DNA from: Calditrichota bacterium
Lineage (GTDB): Bacteria; Zixibacteria; MSB-5A5; GN15; FEB-12
Direction of reading: 5' to 3'
NCBI GenBank assembly: GCA_030641085.1
Contig: DAOWIC010000338.1
Coordinates: forward strand, 1 to 6,354
Length of the DNA: 6,354 bases
A program made the translations under genes and the position numbers. A model generated the notes under the pieces. The model worked only from the letters and a program-made list of their open reading frames with translations. It did no database searches and was not told where the DNA came from. Positions 1 to 4,504 of the stretch are shown here, piece after piece; position 1 is the first letter of the stretch; each line of letters opens with the position of its first letter.

Positions 1-165
1 GCCGGTACTTTTATCAAGCCGGTCGCGCCTTCTTTTTCGCCGGACTCCAAGTGGATCACCTTTTCCACAACCGACGGCTCGATCTGGATCATTGACATTA
101 CAGGCAACCAGAAACGGCGGCTTTCCGGCCCGGGACAGGACGAGAGTCCGGCCTGGTCACACTAA
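1..165 (+). CDS. C-terminal end of a TolB/PD40-type beta-propeller protein (partial)
   Basis: Frame 1 is open from the left edge to a TAA at 163-165, giving the last 54 residues of a protein whose start lies outside the window. The text contains SFSPDSKWITF followed by a hydrophobic SIWIIDI strand and RRLSG, ending in SPAWSH. This is the PD40/TolB-like WD40 repeat pattern (SPDG-k-i-F ... I-W-x-x-D ... R-L-T ... s-PaWSp). Such blades occur in periplasmic TolB-like proteins, in the N-terminal propellers of prolyl-oligopeptidase and DPP6-type peptidases, and in sensor or adhesion proteins, so the exact function cannot be read here. The stop falls just after the first strand of what would be another blade, which suits a propeller closed by pairing of its two ends (inference). 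It converges on the aminopeptidase gene and shares a terminator with it. The family call is fairly sure; the specific role is unknown. Confidence 0.7.
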   Translation, partial: AGTFIKPVAPSFSPDSKWITFSTTDGSIWIIDITGNQKRRLSGPGQDESPAWSH

Positions 166-187
166 ATAACGCCGCCCTCAAAGCAAC

Positions 188-217
188 AAAAAGGTCGCTC
201 AAATGAGCGGCCTTTTT
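188..217. terminator. Bidirectional intrinsic terminator between convergent genes
   Basis: An A5 run (188-192), the arm GGTCGCTCA (193-201), AA, the arm TGAGCGGCC (204-212) and a T5 run (213-217) form a near-perfect inverted repeat with one G-U type pair. Because A's precede and T's follow the stem, it reads as a stem plus U-tract on either strand. It lies 22 bases after the plus-strand stop and 27 bases after the aminopeptidase stop (minus strand), exactly where both transcripts should end. Confidence 0.88.
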
Positions 218-244
218 CATGTCCATGGCAACCTGTCCGGCTGG

Positions 245-1738
245 TTACAGCTTCTTCCACGCCGACAGCACTTCGATCAACAGCCTCAGCCCGATGCCGG
301 TCGGACCGGCCGGGATGTACGGCCGTCCCTTCGGCTCGAGGTCGACATAGGCGATATCAATGTGCGCCCACGGGTAGTCGCCGATGAAATTTTCCAGAAA
401 CGCCCCGGCACAGGCGGTTCCCGCCGCTCGGCCGCCGGAGTTCACCAAGTCGGCAATCGACGACTTCATCCGGTCGTAGAAATCATCCCACAGCGGCAGT
501 TCCCAGACCCGCTCGGCGGTGGCTTCGGAGGCCTCCTTCACCCGGGTCAGCAGCTTGTCGTTGTTACCCATAATCGGCGCGCCCGAGTAGCCCAGCACAA
601 AAAGCGAAGCCCCGGTCAGAGTCGCGATATCGAGCACCGCCTGCGGCTTGAATTCGTTGGCGTAGTCGAGCGCGTCGGCCAGGATCAGCCGTCCCTCGGC
701 GTCGGTGTTGATAATCTCGATTGTCTTGCCGTTGCGGGCGGTAATGATGTCGCCCGGACGAGTCGCCTTGCCCGAAGGCATATTCTCGGTAGCCGGGATC
801 AAGACAGTAACATTCTGCGGCAGTTTCAAACGCGCGGCCGTCACGATAGTGGACAGCACCACCGCGGCGCCGGTCATATCGCCTTTCATCTCGTGCATGT
901 TCAGTCCCGGCTTCAGCGAGATACCGCCGGAATCAAAAGTGACGCCCTTACCGACCAACACAATCGGCTTGCGGCCGGCCGGCGCTCCCTTGTATTCAAG
1001 AATGATAAATCGCGGCGGCTCATTGGAACCTCTGGCAACCGACTCCAGCGCGCCCATCTTCTCTTTGGCAATCGCTTTTTCGTCGAGCACCCGGCAGGTG
1101 AACTTATACTTGCGGGCCAACTGCTGGGCCTTTTTGGACAAAAGCTGCGGTGTCAGGAAATTCGAGGGTGTAAAGGCCAGCTCGCGCACCATCGTCTGCC
1201 CCTCGCCAATGATGAAACCGCGTTCGACCGCTTTCTCCAGCCGCTTCAACTGGCGTGGGTTGTCGATGACAAAGGTTATCTCCTTGAGGGCGGTCTTGTC
1301 CTCGGCGGCATCGCCCGTCTTGTAATCGAGCAGCTTCCAGGAGCCGAGAAGGTAGCCCTCAATGACCGCCTGATAGAAACGCTCGTCGTCGAATTTGCCG
1401 AAATAGAAAACCGCCTTCGCCGATGATTTCAAACCGCTGTAGCGGGAAACATGACCGGCCGCCTTGCGGAAACTGTCCGGCGTGATTTCTTTCTTCTCCC
1501 CCAGCCCGACCAGCACAACCCGCCCGGCCTTGAAACCGGCCGGATGATAAACCGAGGCGACCTCGCCCATTGCGCCGGTAAATTCCTCAGACTCGAGCAT
1601 GGTTGTCAGCGCGCCGGATGTAGCGGTATCGACTGCCTTAAGCTGTTTGTCGCTTATCTTTTCGAATTCAGGGACAAAGTAGACGATACTACCGACTGTA
1701 AATTCACTGATGTTGTTCGCGGAATAATTCAGTTTCAT
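245..1738 (-). CDS. pepA: Leucyl aminopeptidase, peptidase family M17 (cytosol aminopeptidase)
   Basis: This is a cytosolic, two-metal aminopeptidase that releases N-terminal residues, often Leu, from peptides during protein turnover. The family forms hexamers. At 497 aa it is the normal full length: an N-terminal regulatory/macro-like domain of about 160 residues, then the catalytic domain. All catalytic positions are visible: K264 and D269 in VGKGVTFDSGG, K276 in SLKP, D287 in KGDMTG, and D346, E348 and R350 in the signature NTDAEGRL. Each sits six residues before its E. coli PepA counterpart, so the enzyme should be active. The start is well supported by AAGGAG six bases upstream of ATG. 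It follows aroC on the same strand after 119 bases with no strong promoter that I can recognise, so either read-through from aroC or a weak own promoter is possible. It ends at the shared terminator. In some bacteria PepA also binds DNA (Xer recombination, carAB control); nothing here shows that role. Confidence 0.97.
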   Translation of the reverse strand: MKLNYSANNISEFTVGSIVYFVPEFEKISDKQLKAVDTATSGALTTMLESEEFTGAMGEVASVYHPAGFKAGRVVLVGLGEKKEITPDSFRKAAGHVSRYSGLKSSAKAVFYFGKFDDERFYQAVIEGYLLGSWKLLDYKTGDAAEDKTALKEITFVIDNPRQLKRLEKAVERGFIIGEGQTMVRELAFTPSNFLTPQLLSKKAQQLARKYKFTCRVLDEKAIAKEKMGALESVARGSNEPPRFIILEYKGAPAGRKPIVLVGKGVTFDSGGISLKPGLNMHEMKGDMTGAAVVLSTIVTAARLKLPQNVTVLIPATENMPSGKATRPGDIITARNGKTIEIINTDAEGRLILADALDYANEFKPQAVLDIATLTGASLFVLGYSGAPIMGNNDKLLTRVKEASEATAERVWELPLWDDFYDRMKSSIADLVNSGGRAAGTACAGAFLENFIGDYPWAHIDIAYVDLEPKGRPYIPAGPTGIGLRLLIEVLSAWKKL

Positions 1739-1744
1739 GCCGTG

Positions 1745-1750
1745 CTCCTT
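1745..1750 (-). promoter_or_regulatory. Strong Shine-Dalgarno site of pepA
   Basis: The minus strand reads AAGGAG, then six bases (CACGGC), then the ATG at 1738. This is a near-ideal ribosome binding site. It fixes the pepA start and shows that this genome does use SD-led initiation, which makes the missing SD of the neighbouring aroC stand out. Confidence 0.85.
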
Positions 1751-1857
1751 TGTTTAGATCAAAGCTATTCAATCCGGGGCCGGACGGCAACTAATTTATT
1801 GGGTTCGGTAAAGGAGAGACTGCGGCTCGGTATGTCCGCGGCCAGTGCTCGCGGCGC

Positions 1858-3057
1858 CTAAAATGGAGTATTCAGGTACGCGTTATAATTGCGTTCAATC
1901 TCGCTGAGATTGTCGGCACCGTATTTTTCAAGGAAAGCGTCAGCGAGCACGAGCGCCACGACCGCTTCGCCGATAATCCCCAGCGCCGGGATTACGCAGT
2001 TGTCGGTCCGCTCCACCATCGCCTCCGACGGCTCGTGGCTGATGACATCTACCGTTTTGAGCGGCTTGTTCAAAGTCGAGATCGGCTTGGCCGCAACCCG
2101 GAGTATCAGGTCCTCGCCATTGGTAATCCCACCCTCGAGACCGCCGGCGTTATTGGTGTTTCGGTAATATCCTTTTTTGCGGCGATCACCCTTCTGATTA
2201 TGGAAAATCTCGTCATGGACCTCCGAGCCCCGGCGCGCGGCTGCCTCAATGCCCAGCCCGATTTCCACTCCCTTAACCGACGGGATCGACATCAGCGCCG
2301 CCGCCAGACGACCGTCGAGACGGCGATATCCTTGCGAGTAACTACCCAGCCCTATCGGCAGACCACGGACAATCACCTCTGCGATCCCGCCCAGCGAGTC
2401 GCGCTCCTTGCGGGCCGCCTTGATAGCCGCGATCATCTTTTCTTCGGTCGACTTGTCCGCGCACCGAACTTCCGACAATTCCACCCTCTCGTTAAATTCG
2501 GACAGATCATCCGGCGCGGGCGCCGCCGGGAGAGCTACCGGCCCGATCCGGACCACGTGCGATGCGAACTGAACCTGGAAATGCTCCAGAAGCTGCCGAG
2601 CCAGCGCCCCCACCGCTACCCTGATGGCTGTCTCTCGCGCCGAGGCGCGTTCGAGAACATTGCGCAGATCCTTGTGATTGAATTTGACGCCACCGGCCAA
2701 ATCAGCATGACCCGGGCGCGGCCGAGTCGTCTCTTTAGCTAACTGTTGTTCTTTGACGCCGAGATCGTCGCTCATCGGCTTGATCGGGTCCATGATGCCG
2801 GTCCAGTTGGGCCAGTCCTTGTTGTGAATGACCAGCGTTATGGGCGACCCGAGGGTAACACTGTGTCGAATCCCGGAAACCACCTCGACCCGATCCGACT
2901 CGATTTTCATCCGGCCGCCCCGGCCATACCCTTTCTGGCGTCGCGCTAACTGGAAATTGATTCGGTTAATATCGACCTTGAATCCGGCCGGGAAACCGTC
3001 AACAATCGCGGTCAACTGGGGACCGTGTGATTCGCCCGCGGTAAGGTAGGTCAGCAT
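1858..3057 (-). CDS. aroC: Chorismate synthase (long form)
   Basis: It catalyses the last step of the shikimate pathway, 5-enolpyruvylshikimate-3-phosphate to chorismate, with reduced FMN as cofactor. It feeds aromatic amino acids, folate and quinones, and acts in the cytoplasm as a homotetramer. The 399 aa length fits the long form found in many Gram-positive and deep-branching bacteria, against about 360 aa in E. coli. Landmarks: GESHG at residues 8-12 (His11), RPGHAD at 114-119 (His117, second conserved histidine), RASARETA at 137-144, YSQGYRRLDGR near 240-250, NNAGGLEGGITNGE from 302, and RTDNC at 350-354. These cover the family signatures, so it should be active. The start is fixed by homology, since family members begin M-x-x-YLTAGESHG. 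No Shine-Dalgarno precedes it; instead a promoter ends six bases before the ATG (see 3064-3092). The 54-base gap to the HDOD gene upstream and the 119-base gap to pepA argue against tight operon coupling. No other aro genes are in view. Confidence 0.97.
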   Translation of the reverse strand: MLTYLTAGESHGPQLTAIVDGFPAGFKVDINRINFQLARRQKGYGRGGRMKIESDRVEVVSGIRHSVTLGSPITLVIHNKDWPNWTGIMDPIKPMSDDLGVKEQQLAKETTRPRPGHADLAGGVKFNHKDLRNVLERASARETAIRVAVGALARQLLEHFQVQFASHVVRIGPVALPAAPAPDDLSEFNERVELSEVRCADKSTEEKMIAAIKAARKERDSLGGIAEVIVRGLPIGLGSYSQGYRRLDGRLAAALMSIPSVKGVEIGLGIEAAARRGSEVHDEIFHNQKGDRRKKGYYRNTNNAGGLEGGITNGEDLILRVAAKPISTLNKPLKTVDVISHEPSEAMVERTDNCVIPALGIIGEAVVALVLADAFLEKYGADNLSEIERNYNAYLNTPF

Positions 3058-3063
3058 AGTCTG

Positions 3064-3092
3064 ATATTAAGAAATTAAAGACGTGAGGTCAA
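3064..3092 (-). promoter_or_regulatory. Sigma70-like promoter of aroC, predicting a leaderless mRNA
   Basis: On the minus strand, TTGACC (3092-3087, 5 of 6 to the -35 consensus) is followed by a 17-base spacer and TAATAT (3069-3064, 4 of 6 to the -10 consensus). The spacer and flanks are AT-rich against the GC-rich surroundings. Only six bases separate the -10 element from the ATG, so a start seven bases downstream would fall on the A of that ATG. The absence of any SD before aroC agrees with this. The promoter was found by eye and is untested. Confidence 0.5.
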
Positions 3093-3111
3093 TAGCGGTG
3101 CAAACGCCCGC

Positions 3112-4428
3112 TCAGCGCTGCTCTACAAGCTCGTCCCACTTGCCTTCTTCGGCCATTGTCGTGAGCCGCTTCTGGATGCGGTCATCGATATTCAGCGCCC
3201 GGGACAGATTGTAGTATTCTTTTTCGCCGATGGGCGATATTTCTTTCATCTCATCCAGAACCGCCACGACCTTCCGGACCGCATTGTCGATTGTCTCCAG
3301 CGCATTAGGGAGTTGGTCAATAATTTTGTCGGTCTTGCCATTGTTCATATACATGCGCATAATCTGGGAGCGGCCGTAGATAGCCATGACAGCATTGTTC
3401 AGATAATGTGACAGGGTAGCCATGGCGATATTTTTTGACTCAATCGCGCCCTTCGCCCGTTCTTCCTCAAGCAGGCTGCGCGACAGTTCCTGACGCTCTT
3501 TGAACAGGTTCTCAATCAGGAGATAAGTCTTCCATATCTCCTGGTTGGCCGACACCAGCATGGTTTCGATATCGCCGATGTCGACACCGAGATACTCGGC
3601 GATCTCAAAGGTATCGCGCAACAGCGCTCCTGAGATATGGTCAACCTGGTCCTTGGTGATTTCGAGTTGGTCAGCGGTGGCCGTTATCTGGCTCAGGCGA
3701 TCCTCAAGGCTCAGTTCGTAGCCGGAGAAGCGGTCGCTGGCAAGCAGCACCGCCAACCGGACGATTGTCTTTAGCCGACTGTCTTCCTGCCGGGGGGCCC
3801 AATTGTGGTGCCCTCGCACGGCGTCGCAGATTTCACGCGGCAAGCCCCACACCTCAGCGATAGCGTGGCTGATTTCGGTATGGTCGATGTCAAACAGTTC
3901 CCGTTCCGCCTCCACCAGCGTCCTGGCACCGCAGCGCTGGTTGGCGATTGTCCGGTACTCGTTCGGATAAGAGTGGATCAGAAACATCAACCCGACATCA
4001 TGCAGTAGACCGGCGATAAACGCTTCTTCCGATGACTTGAATTCGACCGTCTCGGCAATCTTGCGGGCCGCCGCTCCGACCGAAAGAATATAGCAGAAGA
4101 ATTCCTTGGCGTCGATTCCGGATTCCTCGGAAATCTTATCCGGATGAAAGATCGAGGACGACAGGGCGAGGCACTTGACCGTTGTCACGCCCATAAGCGA
4201 GATCGCCTGGTTTACGGTCGTGATCTCGGACATGCGATGATAGAAGGCTGAATTCGAAAGACGCAGCACTCGGCCGGTCAATGAGGGATCCTTCAGGATG
4301 ATTTTCGCCAGCGTGTCCGGCGAAAAGTCCTCTTTGCCTACTTCTTGAAGAACCTCGGATAGAACCTGCGGCAAAGAAAGCAGGTTGCTGTTCTTCTTGA
4401 TGTGTTCGAGTATAGCTATTCTATCCAT
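3112..4428 (-). CDS. HDOD-domain signalling protein with C-terminal DHp (HisKA-like) segment, no kinase domain
   Basis: A 438 aa soluble protein with no signal peptide or membrane segment seen. Residues about 8-213 form an HDOD domain, a degenerate relative of HD phosphohydrolases common in bacterial signalling: LPQVLSEVL, then KDPSLTGRVLRLSNSAFY, then AGLLHDVGLMFLI (His143-Asp144 present), then DHTEISHAIAEVWGLP and a final GHH. A helical linker (about 214-300) leads into a charged, probably coiled-coil stretch (about 300-332). A helix pair at about 334-398 follows; its LSHYLNN (His341, Asn344, Asn345) and AIYGRSQIM match the H-box of histidine-kinase DHp domains. Only about 40 residues follow, so there is no HATPase domain. 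It may act as a dimerising phosphotransfer or scaffold protein (inference). I chose the ATG at 4428 because AGGG lies six bases before it; a TTG two codons upstream is the alternative. It lies 76 bases downstream of the hybrid-kinase-like gene, its likely partner. HDOD assignment is sure; the output is unknown. Confidence 0.92.
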   Translation of the reverse strand: MDRIAILEHIKKNSNLLSLPQVLSEVLQEVGKEDFSPDTLAKIILKDPSLTGRVLRLSNSAFYHRMSEITTVNQAISLMGVTTVKCLALSSSIFHPDKISEESGIDAKEFFCYILSVGAAARKIAETVEFKSSEEAFIAGLLHDVGLMFLIHSYPNEYRTIANQRCGARTLVEAERELFDIDHTEISHAIAEVWGLPREICDAVRGHHNWAPRQEDSRLKTIVRLAVLLASDRFSGYELSLEDRLSQITATADQLEITKDQVDHISGALLRDTFEIAEYLGVDIGDIETMLVSANQEIWKTYLLIENLFKERQELSRSLLEEERAKGAIESKNIAMATLSHYLNNAVMAIYGRSQIMRMYMNNGKTDKIIDQLPNALETIDNAVRKVVAVLDEMKEISPIGEKEYYNLSRALNIDDRIQKRLTTMAEEGKWDELVEQR

Positions 4429-4434
4429 TATCAA

Positions 4435-4438
4435 CCCT
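4435..4438 (-). promoter_or_regulatory. Weak Shine-Dalgarno deciding the HDOD gene start
   Basis: The minus strand reads AGGG, TTGATA, ATG. The six-base spacing suits initiation at the ATG (4428). If TTG (4434) were the start, the AGGG would touch the start codon with no spacer. The site is short, so it is only moderate evidence. Confidence 0.45.
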
Positions 4439-4455
4439 AGTAGGTATATCGGAAG

Positions 4456-4464
4456 ATTGTATCA
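4456..4464 (-). promoter_or_regulatory. Possible extended -10 promoter for the HDOD gene
   Basis: The minus strand reads TGATACAAT: a TGn extension plus TACAAT (5 of 6 to TATAAT), inside the 70-odd bases between the two signalling genes. Transcription would start near 4449, giving a leader of about 20 bases that contains the AGGG site. No good -35 box is found at 16-18 bases, which is tolerable for an extended -10 promoter. If real, the HDOD gene can be expressed apart from its upstream neighbour. Confidence 0.35.
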
Positions 4465-4504
4465 GGGTTTTATGGATAAAATGGCGAGGGGAGCGAAAAA
4501 ACGG

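Noticed and set aside
203..1426. A 407-codon plus-strand open frame antisense to the aminopeptidase gene
   Set aside because: It lies fully within pepA on the other strand, has a low-complexity Arg/Gly/Gln-rich product with no recognisable domain, and overlaps the terminator. It is a shadow frame of a GC-rich gene.
1739..1857. Terminator or regulatory hairpin between aroC and pepA
   Set aside because: Only short imperfect stems (such as TCCG/CGGA and GCGG/CCGC) are found, without a T-tract. No -35/-10 pair better than weak matches was found for pepA either.
2035..2742. A 235-codon plus-strand open frame antisense to aroC
   Set aside because: The opposite strand encodes an unmistakable, complete chorismate synthase. 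The antisense product has no domain pattern and no ribosome binding site.
3566..4404. HD-GYP cyclic-di-GMP phosphodiesterase activity for the HDOD protein
   Set aside because: The His-Asp pair is present, but there is no GYP motif or the full set of HD-GYP metal ligands. The overall pattern (LPQVL, KDPSLTGRVLRLSNSA) is that of HDOD.
4432..4434. TTG start for the HDOD gene
   Set aside because: The AGGG site directly abuts this TTG, while it is six bases from the ATG at 4428, which is the better start. The difference is only two residues.
4494..4504. Terminator after the hybrid gene
   Set aside because: A run of six T's follows the stop on the minus strand, but the GC-rich bases before it form a direct repeat (AGCCG) rather than an inverted one, so no stable stem is evident.
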